Part shown: positions 13,018 to 27,700 of the stretch, one piece after another
Layout: each line of letters starts with the position of its first letter
Numbering within the stretch: the first letter of the stretch is position 1
NCBI GenBank assembly: GCA_916613615.1
Contig: OU744728.1
Span: 34,308,450 to 34,372,449 of the forward strand
Direction: 5' to 3'
DNA length: 64,000 nucleotides
Source: Steromphala cineraria
Lineage: Eukaryota > Mollusca > Gastropoda > Trochida > Trochidae
Position numbers and translations under genes: made by a program
Notes under the pieces: generated by a model
The model's database searches: none
What the model saw: the letters and a program-made list of their open reading frames with translations, nothing else
What the model was told of the DNA's origin: nothing

Positions 13018-13226
13018 CTGAATTGTCCTCTTAACAGAGCAAATTGGTAATTGCCTGCGCGACCATGGCACACGGCAACCACAGGGCAGCGGGAGTCCAA
13101 GTGATGTTCTATCCTTATAATGCGGAGAATCAAACATGGCAGCAAGGTCTCCGTCCTTTAGCGTCTTTTGACTCAGCCAGGAATCGAAACCAGACCCTCG
13201 AGTGATGGGCTGACTCTCTACCATCT
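13018..13226 (-). mobile_element. tRNA-derived SINE
   Basis: On the minus strand: box A-like TTCAGCTCAGATGGTAGAG and box B-like GGTTTCGATTCC, followed by about 150 bp of body (CATGGTCGCGCAGGCAATTA) and an AT-rich tail. Fits a tRNA-head SINE, possibly with a conserved central domain. Confidence 0.7.
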
Positions 13227-13605
13227 GAGCTGAACATCCTCAGTACAAAATAAAATAAATGAATTAAATAAAAAAAAACATAACCTATTCTAGGTTGGAA
13301 GTAAACCATTTGTCATCGCCTTAAGTATGTTTTATTACGTAAACTGTCTGGTTATTTAAGGGTTAAAGAGAAGCATTGTACAACTGTCTGCGTAAGTAAT
13401 TCTACAGATCATCGATCTGACTGCATAGCTTGTAAGGTCTCAACTCAAAAGATTTGACTTCATTTAACACTTCATACTTGGAAGACCACCTCTTAAAAAC
13501 TCGAAGAAACCTGCAAAGGTTTCAGATTTTTTTAAGGGGATCCTCCTTGGGCACAAAATTAATATATTCTGTATTTTTGCTATATGACAGGTTGTGACTA
13601 TTTTA

Positions 13606-13812
13606 AAAAAAACAAGTGTTTGCCACTAATATGGCAATGTCCCCCTCCGCTTGGATTTTGCGATAGAATTGTCACAATAAGCAAATGCTATATAAGTGCA
13701 ATGGTTCAAGAGATATGCATTTAACAAGAGTTTCAAAAGTGGTCAAAGTGCGTACGTACGTACGCCGCTGAATACAATGTCCCCCGTTCTGCGTTGCGGC
13801 GGGGGAAAAAAA
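13606..13812 (+). mobile_element. Tandem-repeat element, family C, minimal copy
   Basis: ACAAGTGTTTGCCACTAATA end, (GTAC)n at 13,750 and GTTGCGGCGGGGGAA end, without internal repeat units. Complementary to the ends of the 49 kb copy. Confidence 0.75.
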
Positions 13813-14144
13813 TACACAAAAACATCCAAGGAGGATACCCTTCTGAAGAAGAATAGAGATCTTGATATGAAGCTCATCAGGCTTGTCTAGAAACTACCTT
13901 TTTATCAGTCTGAATATTACGGACAACAAGGTCACCATATCCAGATGTAAAATGGAAGTAGAAAAAAAACGCCTTTTGTTCCGCAGCTCACCAAGCTCTG
14001 TAAAATACATTTCATATATGCGACACATACCAAAGCATTGCCATCCCATTGGCTTGGCCAAAGTACCTGTACACAATGTGTCAGTCTTCTATGCAGTATT
14101 CGAAATAATGCCTGCTCGCCCGTAAATTGATGGTTACAAATTCT

Positions 14145-15452
14145 ACAACTAGATTAGCGTTTGCGGGATACCGCAAAAGCAGAGCAGCCCCGGAACTTTG
14201 GGTTTCGCCTTACCCTGTTCCGCCTTTTACAGGCCTCACCAAATTGGGAATTTTCTCGTGACCTTGACCTTTGACACTCAAGGTCACACAATCAATGAAC
14301 ACATTTCATTGAGTATAACATTATTGTAATGAAATAAAGTGTTAAAAATACAATTAATCCATTTTCTCCATATATGTTGACCTTGCTGTGACCTTGACCT
14401 TCGACAGTTAGTACCCAAAACTTTTTGAAAATGTTGAACTTCTCAAGAGATAATATATACAAAATCTAAACTTCATAGCACAAAAACTTTTCAAGTTATT
14501 GTGTTTAGAAGGAATTGCAATAACTCATATCTCATGACCTTGACCTTTGACCTTCAAGGTGACACAATAATTGAACACTTTTTATTGAGTATAACAATCA
14601 TGTATTGATTAAAAGTGATCATAGTTAAAATTAAGCATTTTCGCTAAACCATGCTTAAGTCATGACCTTGCTGTGACCTTGACCTTTGACAGATTGTAGC
14701 CGAAACCTTTTCAAATTTTTTTACTTTTCCAAGGATGATATATACCAAGTTAGAGCTTCATAGCACAAAAACTTTTCAAGTTACCGTGTTTACAAAGAAT
14801 TTTGTGGTGATTTTATAACTCGTGACCTTGACCTTTGAACTTGAAAGTGAACATGTCATAATGATTCCCTGGAAGTATTAACATTTAGACATGTTCATGA
14901 GTTCTGAAAAGCTAAATGGGATAAAGTTATACCCCAATTTAGTGCATTTTGTAATAACTCATATCTCATGACCTTGACCTTTGACCTTCAAGGTCACACA
15001 ATCATTGAACACTTTTTATTGAGTATAACAATCATGTATTGATTAAAAGTGTTCATAGTTAAAATAAAGCATTTTCGCTAAAACATGCTTACGTCATGAC
15101 CTTGCTGTGACCTTGACCTTTGACGGATTGTAGCCAAAACCTTTTCAAATTTTTTTACTTTTCCAAGGATGATATATACCAAGTTAGAGCTTCATAGCAC
15201 AAAAACTTTTCAAGTTATCGCGTTTACAAGGAATTCTTAGTGTGAATACATAGCTCGTGACCTTGACCTTTGACCTTGAAAGTGAACATGTCAAAATCGT
15301 TCCCCCTAGGTATGAGGAGTAAGGTATGAATAAGAGTTCTGGAAAGCTTAGGGGAAAAAAGTTATAGCTAGTAGTACGAGTGCGGCGGCGGCGGCGGCGA
15401 TGGAAACTTCACAAAAACTGATAGCAGCCCCGTCCTTAGACGGGGCTGCTAA
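14145..15452 (+). mobile_element. 1.3 kb hairpin-ended element, family E, copy 1
   Basis: Starts ACTAGATTAGCGTTTGCGGG, has internal long units rich in TGACCTTGACCTTTGAC, a (CGG)n run and a perfect 12 bp stem hairpin AGCAGCCCCGTC-CTTA-GACGGGGCTGCT followed by AA. Lies 260 nt past the EIF3C polyadenylation site. Confidence 0.9.
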
Positions 15453-15714
15453 TAAAATGTTCCCATTGGGCAAGATAAATATACATCAGATATCAGCCAT
15501 CTATAGTTTCTGAGTTAAGAATAGAAGATGAAAATTGGTTATTACCGGGTAGCTCATTTTGATGATCAGTGTTTCTTAATGAGAAGTTCATTACGTGAAG
15601 TTTCTCGATGGATAGACAGACAAACCATGTCATAAGCTTTCAGAGCAACAAGCCCTTATTTCTTCATTGCTCGTCACTCTTGTACTGTATACTTGAGGAA
15701 AGACAACAAACACG

Positions 15715-18700
15715 ATCAGACCCATTTCAACTTTTATTTTTCATTTTAAGATTTTTAGGCATTTCATTTTTCAAATAGAAGGAAAGGTAAACTTGATGTA
15801 TCCTACAATGGACAATAGTAACTTGAAAGAGAGATAAGCTGATAAGTCACTTTGTTCTTGAAGCTTGGCTGATGTAGCCCTCGTTCCATGTTGGAGTAGA
15901 ACATCTCATAGCTGTACAGCTGTATACAGACAGACATCCAACAGCTGTATACAGACAGACATCCAACAACTGTATCGGACAGACATGCCAACAGCTGTAT
16001 ACAGTTAGACATCCAACAGCTGTATGCAGGCAGACATGCAAACAGCTGTATACACACATCAAACAGTGCTGTATACAGATGCTGTCAGTCTGAGGGGTGC
16101 TACTCAAATGATCCAAACCGATTAATGTCATTACAAAATCACTAATAATTCCTTTGTTGACGATTCCGGCGATCTGAAACAAAATCAACTGAGTTTCAGA
16201 ATTTGACAACAACTTCATTTATACAGACATATCAACAAGTGTAAATATGGTAAACAGCAATATAGTGAAGTGTGCGAGAGTATAAGAAGAAAGTGTCTGA
16301 GAGTAAACATAAAGAGTACTTACTCCAACCCTGGTTTTGATTATCCCACTCCCGACGGTCTGAAAGTAGATAAAGAATGATACACATCTTGATAGATATC
16401 CATCCCAAACATCTGGCCTGGCCTGGCCAAGCAATATCACTTTGTCCTATGTTATTTCAAGGTTTGATGTAGAGATGCAACACACACACAATGCACAGCA
16501 TACACTGAGTGATAACTGTAACAAGACGTACCTTAGACCTACTTCCAACAACTTTATGACAGCCAGTGAAGAACTTGTGTGTAAATGAAAACTCATAAAC
16601 AGTCTTTACCAACCTAAGATTCTCTGCAAGTTGTTAACTCTTGAATTGATGTCTTACATGTCAGAAATTCACTGTCAGCTCTTTTCTGTGAGAGAATCTT
16701 AATCATAATAGCACAATGCTGCTGCTCTGGTTGTAAGGACAAATATATTGGGAAAACTGAAATGAAGTTTAAATTACGCATGAATTTTTACAGATCTCAA
16801 ATTAATCTTCCCAAAAAATACACGTTAACGCTCCCGTGACCTTTTTCATTCCATCATATGCAATGAGTTGTTTTAGGTAACCGGCAGTTATCATTTTTCC
16901 CAATGTACAACTTAAATTTTGATGACAGTAACCTTTTAGAAACAAAAGAGAGTTGATTTATCCAAATGTTTTCACCAAGACTAAAGAACTTAATGTTTCT
17001 TTGTCCTTCCTATTGTTACCTATACTGTGACGTTAGAATGTCATGTCATAGTGTACACAACGCTGCCTGGCATTTTTATATCAGATTTATGTATATGGCC
17101 TGGAGAGGCTCGTAAATTGAGATGAAAGTACTAGCAAGTAAAATGGATTATTTCTTCTTCTGACTTCATCATACTTTTTCAATACCAATATATATAGGTA
17201 ATAAAAACATGCTGTATACTGATTTTCATTTAATATAACATTGTACACTTGCAATTGAAATTGCAACTTAATGATTTATTGAAATTGAAAGCCATATTAC
17301 TGTTTTATAGAATGATGTATTTGACGTACTTGAATACTTGTTCCAGTTCTGGTTCTGTTGGTAGTTCTGATTACCTACAACACAGAAACACAGATATAGA
17401 CTCTCCTGTGAACTTCAGTCATACAACACAGAAACACAGATACAGACTCTCCTGTCAACTTCAGTCATACAACACAGAAACACAGATATAGACTCTCCTG
17501 TGAACTTCAGTCATACAACACAGAAACACAGATACAGACTCTCCTGTCAACTTCAGTCATACAACACAGAAACACAGATACAGACTCTCCTGTCAACTTC
17601 AGTCATACAACACAGAAACACAGATACAGACTCTCCTGTGAACGTCAGTCATACAACACAGAGACACAGAAACAGACTCTCCTGTCAACTTCAGTCATAC
17701 AACACAGAAACACAGATATAGACTCTCCTGTGAACTTCAGTCATACAACACAGAAACACAGATACAGACTCTCCTGTGAACTTCAGTCATACAACACAGA
17801 GACACAGATACAGACTCTCCTGTCAACTTCAGTCATACAACACAGAAACGCAGATACAGACTCTCCTGTGAACGTCAGTCATACAACACAGAAACGCAGA
17901 TACAGACTCTCCTGTGACATCAGTCATACAACACAGAAACACAGATACAGACTCTCCTGTCAACTTCAGTCATACAACACAGAAACACAGATATAGACTC
18001 TCCTGTGAACTTCAGTCATACAACACAGAAACACAGATACAGACTCTCCTGTGAACTTCAGTCATACAACACAGAAACGCAGATACAGACTCTCCTGTGA
18101 ACGTCAGTCATACAACACAGAAACGCAGATACAGACTCTCCTGTGAACGTCAGTCATACAACACAGAAACACAGATACAGACTCTCCTGTCAACTTCAGT
18201 CATACAACACAGAAACACAGATACAGACTCTCCTGTCAACTTCAGTCATACAACACAGAAACATAGATACAGACTCTCCTGTGAACGTCCGTCATACAAC
18301 ACAGAAACACAGATACAGACTCTCCTGTGAACTTCAGTCATACAACACAGAAACACAGATACAGACTCTCCTGTGAACGTCAGTCATACAACACAGAAAC
18401 ACAGATACAGACTCTCCTGTCAACTTCAGTCATACAACACAGAAACACAGATACAGACTCTCCTGTGAACTTCAGTCATACAACACAGAAACACAGATAC
18501 AGACTCTCCTGTGAACGTCAGTCATACAACACAGAAACACAGATACAGACTCTCCTGTGAACTTCAGTCATACAACACAGAAACACAGATACAGACTCTC
18601 CTGTGAACGTCAGTCATACAACACAGAAACACAGATACAGACTCTCCTGTGAACTTCAGTCATACAACACAGAAACACAGATACAGACTCTCCTGTCAAC

Positions 18701-21700
18701 TTCAGTCATACAACACAGAAACACAGATACAGACTCTCCTGTCAACTTCAGTCAAACAACACAGAAACACAGATACAGACTCTCCTGTGAACTTCAGTCA
18801 TACAACACAGAAACACAGATACAGACTCTCCTGTGAACTTCAGTCATACAACACAGAAACACAGATACAGACTCTCCTGTCAACTTCAGTCATACAACAC
18901 AGAAACACAGATACAGACTCTCCTGTGAACGTCAGTCATACAACACAGAAACACAGATACAGACTCTCCTGTGAACTTCAGTCATACAACACAGAAACAC
19001 AGATACAGACTCTCCTGTGAACGTCAGTCATACAACACAGAAACAGACTCTCCTGTCAACTTCAGTCATACAACACAGAAACACAGATACAGACTCTCCT
19101 GTCAACTTCAGTCATACAACACAGAAACACAGATACAGACTCTCCTGTGAACGTCAGTCATACAACACAGAAACATAGATACAGACTCTCCTGTCAACTT
19201 CAGTCATACAACACAGAAACACAGATACAGACTCTCCTGTGAACGTCAGTCATACAACACAGAAACATAGATACAGACTCTCCTGTCAACTTCAGTCATA
19301 CAACACAGAAACACAGATACAGACTCTCCTGTCAACTTCAGTCATACAACACAGAAACATAGATACAGACTCTCCTGTGAACGTCAGTCATACAACACAG
19401 AAACACAGATACAGACTCTCCTGTGAACTTCAGTCATACAACACAGAAACACAGATACAGACTCTCCTGTGAACGTCAGTCATACAACACAGAAACACAG
19501 ATACAGACTCTCCTGTCAACTTCAGTCATACAGCACAGAAACACAGATACAGACTCTCCTGTGAACTTCAGTCATACAGCACAGAACACAGATACAGACT
19601 CTCCTGTGAACTTCAGTCATACAACACAGAGACACAGATACAGACTCTCCTGTCAACTTCAGTCATACAACACAGAAACATAGATACAGACTCTCCTGTC
19701 AACTTCAGTCATACAACACAGAAACACAGATACAGACTCTCCTGTCAACTTCAGTCATACAACACAGAAACACAGATACAGACTCTCCTGTCAACTTCAG
19801 TCATACAACACAGAAACACAGATACAGACTCTCCTGTCAACTTCAGTCATACAACACAGAAACACAGATACAGACTCTCCTGTCAACTTCAGTCATACAG
19901 CACAGAAACACAGATACAGACTCTCCTGTGAACTTCAGTCATACAACACAGAAACACAGATACAGACTCTCTTGTCAACTTCAGTCATACAACACAGAAA
20001 CACAGATACAGACTCTCCTGTCAACTTCAGTCATACAGCACAGAAACACAGATACAGACTCTCCTGTGAACTTCAGTCATACAACACAGAAACACAGATA
20101 CAGACTCTCTTGTCAACTTCAGTCATACAACACAGAAACACAGATACAGACTCTCCTGTCAACTTCAGTCATACCTGTTGCATTCTTCATACAGATACTC
20201 ACAAACTTAACAGACACTGAATCACATCCTTGAGAAGAGATGAGCTTCTTATTCTGAATTGGTTAAGTGGTTAGTTTGAAATGAAAGTCTTGTTAGTTAA
20301 AGCACCTGGCGTTATTAACAGAGAATAAGCACTGTGAGAGTCATCAGATCAACACCTCATTACACATCTTTCAGTAAATTGCAGTCACTTATCCAATATC
20401 ATATTTATGTTACCATCCTTGAGGTCAACAATCAAGTCTTCACAGGGAAATCACTGAAGCAACAACCTCCATCAACAATTTACACATTGTGCCCACAGCA
20501 AGGACAGTAAGAGTTCCCTCAATGAGAAGATTGATGATGAGCCCAAACTACCCTAAAGCTCTTATTCTGCTCTCTGAAACCTGGCCACATGCTTTCAATT
20601 GCTTCAAGTTTGTTTGTCTTGCTCCCTTATACAGACAGCACAGTGACGGCATACCTGAGCTGGTCAGTGATTGGTCACATACAAGTTGGCAGCATGTAGC
20701 CAGGACACGTGTGAAGGGGAGAGAGCAGAATAAGGTTGGATTGATGGAAGAGGGGGACAGGTGAGTGTGAGGTGAGGAGATGGGAGGAGATGGGAGGAGA
20801 TGGGAGAAGATGGGAGGAGATGGGAGAAGATGGGAGGAGATGGGAGGAGATGGGAGAAGAAGGGAGGAGAGTGAGGTATACAAGCAGAGACCGGGACCCT
20901 CCCACTACCAACACACAGCTTACCAGCCATACAGCTCTGTGTACAGAGTAGTTCATGTTAGCCAGCGGTAACTCAACAAAACACTAACCTAACACATAAC
21001 AACAGAACATGGGTCTTTTATTTAAATCAAGCTGGCAAAATTGTCTATATACTATCTGAATATTTTGATGGTCTGTTTTGATTGCATAAACAAACAGCGA
21101 GAAGAAATGTTAAGTTAGTGGTAGGTATCAAACTCAGGATCAAATGTAGTATCACTATAATGACAAAGTGCACTGCTTTAATTCATAAACAACTGAGAAG
21201 AAAAGTAGGGATCATGGTACAATTGGAAATCATATATCTATTGAAATATGATAAATATGAATTTCTTTAAACATTCATTGGAAAGATTTAAAATTATTTT
21301 CAGAACTGAGATAGTTAGTGAACTTGTTTTTATGTCAAGCTCGAAATGTAAACTCCAAGTTTAAAATTTCCTAGCATTACTGTGACACTGAAAATAAGTG
21401 AAGGTAAACTAAATAAAAAAGCCCTAATTTTCACAAGGAACTTCCATGCTTAAGTTGGAGAGATTGATGGGTTCTTGATATATATAGATATGCAGAAATA
21501 GAAGACAGCAAATGCTGATATCCAAATTTGAAACCTTTTTCTTGTGGTGATGAACCTATTTGTATGGATGTTCACTGGTGAACACTTTATGGTATGTTTT
21601 CTTCTTCAACTAGTGGGATGTACTAATAAATACTGTTTAATCATCAAAAAGTGGCCAGCTACAACATTAGATATCTTTTGTTTTAGATCAAGCACTACAT

Positions 21701-24700
21701 CATAGATTTTGCCAAAATCAATTCATAACAAAGCAATTTCATCCTGGGTTAATGACATCACTTAGAAGAGAGCCTACAAGTGTTAATTCCTCAACGTTGA
21801 TGTGTGTGATGGCATTTGGTGTTTCAGACGTATGTATTCTTTTGTCGTTAACTGTTGATTTGGATGATAAATGAAATTTCACCCTTCTCTACTATATGAA
21901 CATTTGATGAATCAAGAACGAAACCTATGTCTGGCGGTATGTCTCGCAGAGAGATGTGGCGTAGAGCGAGGTTTAGAGACAGGAGACTTACTGGACTTCT
22001 GGAAGTAGAAGTTGCCCTGCTTCATCTCCATGATGCGCTCGTTGTTCTCCACCAGCGTGGCCACCTTCTCCGACAGCTGCAGGGCGAGTGACTGGAGGCG
22101 GCTCGGCTCCGTCCGGTGCATCACCACCGTCTGCGTCGGCTCATCCAACGACGCCTGTGGATAAGTAGGGCAACAGTTATAGAACAGATAAACCTATTCT
22201 TTCAGATTAAAACCGGCATGATTTTCAATCTTAAAAGGAAATGGTTACTATTTAAGTAAAGAGGAATGACTATCTTTTTGCTTAAAATGATTTGGCTTGA
22301 TAATAACTTTGGTGATTACAGTTTGTATTGCTTATTATAATATTAATCTTTGTTTTCTATAGATCTTCAAACTGTTCATTCATCATTTCAATGGACTGCA
22401 AAAAGGAATGGAAATTTAAAGTGTTGATAAGTGAATGTGCTTGTGTTTGAGAGTTCTAGTGTAAGTGAATGTGACAGAAAGTGTGCTAAAGTGTACAAGT
22501 GTGGATGTGTATCTGACCATGAGTTCCTCGTTGATGATCATCTTGCTGATGATTGAGTGCACCACGGCCTTGTTGAGCTCAAACATCTCTGCAAGTGTGT
22601 CCATGGAGAGGGAGTCGTAGACACTGCTGTAGGTGAAGAGGTATGTGCGGAGACTCTCCTCCTGGATCTTGGTTGTGATCATCTCCCGCACCTTGTCCTT
22701 GTTGTAGAACAGCTCCCACACCTAAACAGTACATGTACAACTTCATCACACTTGTACAGTACATGTACATCTTCATCACACCTAAACAGTACATGTACAC
22801 CATCATCACATCTAAACAGTACATGTACACCTTCATCACACCTAAACAGTACATGTACACCTTCATCACACCTAAACAGTACATGTAAACCTTCATCACA
22901 CCTAAACAGTACATGTACACCTTCATCACACCTAAACAGTACATGTAAACCTTCATCACACCTAAACAGTACATGTACACCTTCATCACACCTAAACAGT
23001 ACATGTACACCTTCATCACACCTAAACAGTACATGTACACCTTCATCACACCTAAACAGTACATGTACACCTTCATCACACTTGTACAGTACATGTACAC
23101 CTTCATCACACCATCACACTTCATTCATTCATTCATTCATTCATCTTCATCACACTTGTACAGTACATGTACACCTTCCTCTCACCTGCACAGCACATGT
23201 ACACCTTCATCACACCATCACACTTCATTCATTCATTCATTCATTCATCTTCATCACACTTGTACAGTACATGTACACCTTCACAGCACATGTACACCTT
23301 CATCACACTTGAACAGTACATGTACACCTTCATCACACTTGTACAGTACAATTACACCTTCATCACACTTGTACAGTACATGTACACCTTCATCACACTT
23401 GTACAGTACAATTAACCTATCGCCACCTGTCAATCAAATTTACTTTCCGACCAATCATAGAGCGTTATATATTCACTGCGCCATTGGCCGTGTTGCCGAC
23501 GCCATTTTGTACGTCAAACAATGAAACGTGTTTTACTTCCTTGTTTGATTTCCTCTGCATCCTAATTCAGGATATGCCTTATGAACTCGAAAAGTGTGCA
23601 GCTAGTTCCTTGAGTACCGTCTTGATACACAGACAAATATTATAACATGTGTCATCTTCGGAAGAGGTTGCGTAACATAGTGCAAATAGACGTTGAAACG
23701 GGAAAATTCGAAGCGGTGACGGACCAGGAATTAATTTCCTATTATTATACAACATATACATCTGAATAAAATATGAACAAAATATCCTAAGTATTTATAA
23801 TTGTTGCTGTTTATTCATTTTGGGGCATTTTGTAGATATATTTCCCCCTCTCTTATTTCGTGGTTTGAATGCATTGAAGGCATAAACAACTATAAAAGAC
23901 ACATTACCTAACTGTTTCAAGCAACTTTATTTGGTTATTTACCGTTTGATAACCTTCGTTGATATATTTATCAGACTTTTTGAATTATCAAATGGCATTT
24001 GTTTTAACATTTGCCCCGATACACATGAAAGAATCGCTAAAAATATAATATAAAATGATTAAATATGTCAATGAAACTTATGAATTATGCCATACACAAT
24101 GCACATTTACAAATTCTCATTTTTTATAACTTTTTATCAAGGATTTATATGAAATTTTTCAATAGAAATTAATCTGAATGCAACAATAAAGAACGTTAAG
24201 AATAAAAAAATACATTTTGTACTCATCATAATAATATTACTTTCAATAGTTTGATAATTTTTTTTTACATTTATGTTGTCTGTAACAAATGGACAAACAG
24301 TTTGAATATATATAACAAATCATGTCAACTCTTATGATATTATCAAATTAGAAATATCATAGATATATGCTAATTAATATTTTTGATAATATATCCATAT
24401 ACTATTTATTAATAATTTTACAAGACCTCAATTGTTTGTCAAGTTATTCACTTGAAATATAATAAATGTTTAACCATTATAATGCTTATTATTCAATAAG
24501 TGTTCAAATATGTTGAAAGTGTTTTATGTTCCACAACTATTACAAATAAAATTGCCTTGAAACAATATTCAAGTCAATACTGATGCTGACCATTGACATT
24601 TATAACTCTTAGAAATTGCAAACACAGCTAATCCCTCTCATTGACAAGTGTTCATATTTTCTAGGAGAAAAATCAATTATAAATTTGAAATTTTGAAATT

Positions 24701-27700
24701 GGCATTCTTACAATTGCTTTGGAAAGGTAGAGCCATGGGCCATTTTGTACAATTGATAAAAAAAGCTGGACCATTAAATTGTTGAGGCTTACTATTGTGA
24801 TATATGGGAAATTGCCAATTTGATATGCAGAACAATTATTAAAAGCCTGAAAATGGGTCATTGTAAAAACTGTCTTTCCCAATGCCTGATCATTCTTTTA
24901 GCAAAATATGAATTAACTAATATCTATTGACAAAGCAGAATAGTTCTACTTTTAGAGCAATTTTGATTTTATTTTTATGATTTATAGCTTACAAAGATAT
25001 AATATACTCCCTTACCAATTTCCAACAATTTTGACATCTGATCTCAATTCTTGGCATATATCCATGATCTTAAGTGAATAATTGATAAAAAGTCGATATA
25101 AAAGTAAATATTTGAGTTTAAAAAATTAAAATAAATTGTAAATAAAATTAAAGTAAGATTCAAAACTGAACATTATAAGAGGTATTTCGTCTATAGACGG
25201 GGCTGCTAATTCAATAACCCTTTAAGAATAATTTAACGCTTATGATTTTCAAACTCAATCAAGGCATTGATTGAAACATTGAAAAACACACAGGAAATTG
25301 TTGTATCCTTCGTAGTTTCTGAGAAAATTTGTCAGCTTTGAAAATACCTTTAACAGTCTTAAAACACGGAACATGTGCAATTACTCTATAAAAAATTTCA
25401 CTTGGGAAGCTTCAGATTTTCAACACCATCAAAGTATTTAAAGCCCCAAAGACTCTTCGTGGCGGGGAATACTAATGAAATTTTCAACACATTTCCCTTT
25501 ATCAATGATATCATTCACATTTTCCCCTTTTCAACCTTTTGGAAGACTGACCTTGGCATTCATCTTGTCGTTAATGATGAAGTTCTTGCAGGCCTTCCAG
25601 TCACCGGTCTTCATGGCCTTGGAGGCCGCCACCACATGCTCTCTCATGCTCTCAGGGGGGCCCGTCAGGTTCTGTCTCTCGCTCATCTTCAGCACGTGGT
25701 GGAAGTTCTTGCTGATCATCCTTCGTCTCACATCCAACTCATGAGCTATAGCAGGCCAGCATTGGGGTGTTAATCCACAGTTAATGAAGCCTTACTTTCT
25801 TAAATTGGTGGGAAATAAATATAACTATGTTATTCAACCAACATCGCTACCACTTTACGTTGGTTTTTAACTTATTTCTGTATACAACTCTCAATACTAT
25901 ATATTCTCAAAAGATGCAGCTTTTGGCTGTACTTAACACAATACAATCTAAATAAAAATTCCAGATTTTATTTCCATAAATGATATGGCGCAAATTTCAA
26001 ATGTATTTGAGGCTTTATCGTGTCTGATATCTTGAGGAAGACTACATAAACTATTGAGGATGAAGAGATGATGTCTCTTTGTAACAACGGATAGGTAATA
26101 CTCTTCATACCCTACAATTGACCTACAGATTTAAATAAAGATAGTAATAAGAGAACATGTATCACTTTCAGTTGTTCAACAAGATTCTTTAACTTAAAGA
26201 TAATAAACAATTTTTTTTTGTTATGTTACATAAAAGACATTACAGTTATTCCAAAGACAAATGTTTTAAATAAGAAAACGCTTCACATTATCATGAAAGG
26301 ATATTTAATTCACATATAAATATGTGACCTCTATGCACAGGAAGGCAGGATTTATGTTCCAACATCAGAACTTCAGAAAACGTTGTTATTTATGTATTTC
26401 CTTAACAGAAGCAAGTTATCTGTTTGTTATGGGAATGACCACCATGTGTAAACAGAACGGACAATTATATAGTATTTGCCAAAATGAATGTTGTGTGCCG
26501 ACTTTAATCAAACGACCGATGACCCTAAATGTGAGAAGTATGTGAAGTGTAGACTTCAATCAAACGACCGGTGACCCTGACTATGAGAAGTATGTGAAGT
26601 TCAGACTTCAATCAAACGACCGGTGACCCTGACTATGAGAAGTATGTGAAGTTCAGACTTCAATCAAAGGACCGGTGACCCTGACTATGAGAAGTATGTG
26701 AAGTTCAGACTTCAATCAAACGACCGGTGACCCTGACTCTGAGAAGTATGTGAAGTCCATGAGGAGCACTCACCAGCCATGTAAGGTATCTCGAGGAGCA
26801 TGGCAGAGACCAGGTAGACACACTCCAGCAGCTCCAGGTTGATGTGTTTGTGGTACGGCAGCAGACGCCGCTTCTCAATCTTCTCCTGCTCAGGGGACCG
26901 CTCGTGTTGTCTCTGGGGCAACAGGCCCTGCAATCAGCAACCTACACTCAACGTCTTCATCTTATCAAGGCAATCAGCAATCTACACTCAACGTCTTCAT
27001 CTTATCATAATTCCATTGACAAGTGGCAATAAATCAGCATTTAAGGTTGTATTCTGCACAAAGAAAATATTCTATAAAAGGAATACATTTTATCCTGGTT
27101 ATGTTTGACATTAAAAGATTGAACATAGTGGACCACGACAATATGAGGACATGAAGGGGAGGACCTGAGCAAGGAGTTCCTTGGCCCTGTTGCTACTCTG
27201 TATGTCCACCAGAGCATTGTGAGCGTCACGGATCATGCCTCGCCGGAACCCGCACAAACCGAGCTGCACCAGAGTACGGTTATACAGCAACTGTAACATA
27301 GACAACACAAAGATCTGTCTCGGAATCTGTTCAAGCATGTATTAAAAAAAACTGCATTCAATTCTGAGATAACGTATGTTATTTTTCTGGATGTTAGTCT
27401 TATTCACAGGACCTTGATGGGGTACAGACCTGTGTCCTGACGTCCGAGTGGTGGATGGTGTCCTGCAGGTGAGACATGAGCATGAGATCCCGGGCCTGGT
27501 ACCACCGGTCGTGCAGGGCGTGGTGGTAGATGTGGCACAGCATGGCGCGTGTACGTAGTCTGTCCGTGCTGTCCTTGGCGTAGATATACTTGCATAGTCT
27601 GTCCATCATCTGTTCTGGTGTCTCCTCGCTCTTTTCTCCGCTCTTTTCTCCGCTCTCCCCCGCCTTAACACCTTCCGTTGAGTTTCCGCCTTCCACGGCC

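Noticed and set aside
15803..16057. Alternative EIF3C last exon from the acceptor near 15,917
   Set aside because: The exon starting at 16,173 has a stronger acceptor and gives a basic RRNRQQRNY tail that fits the family.
17376..20175. CRISPR-like array
   Set aside because: Contiguous identical units without unique spacers, in a eukaryotic intron.
17249..20233. Many 70-123 codon frames
   Set aside because: Translations of the 46 bp minisatellite; the same peptide appears in shifted frames.
22557..23524. Plus-strand frames of 251 and 183 codons and a 181-codon minus frame
   Set aside because: Produced by the 30 bp array (exactly 10 codons) and antisense to exon 16; the minus frame joins the exon out of frame.
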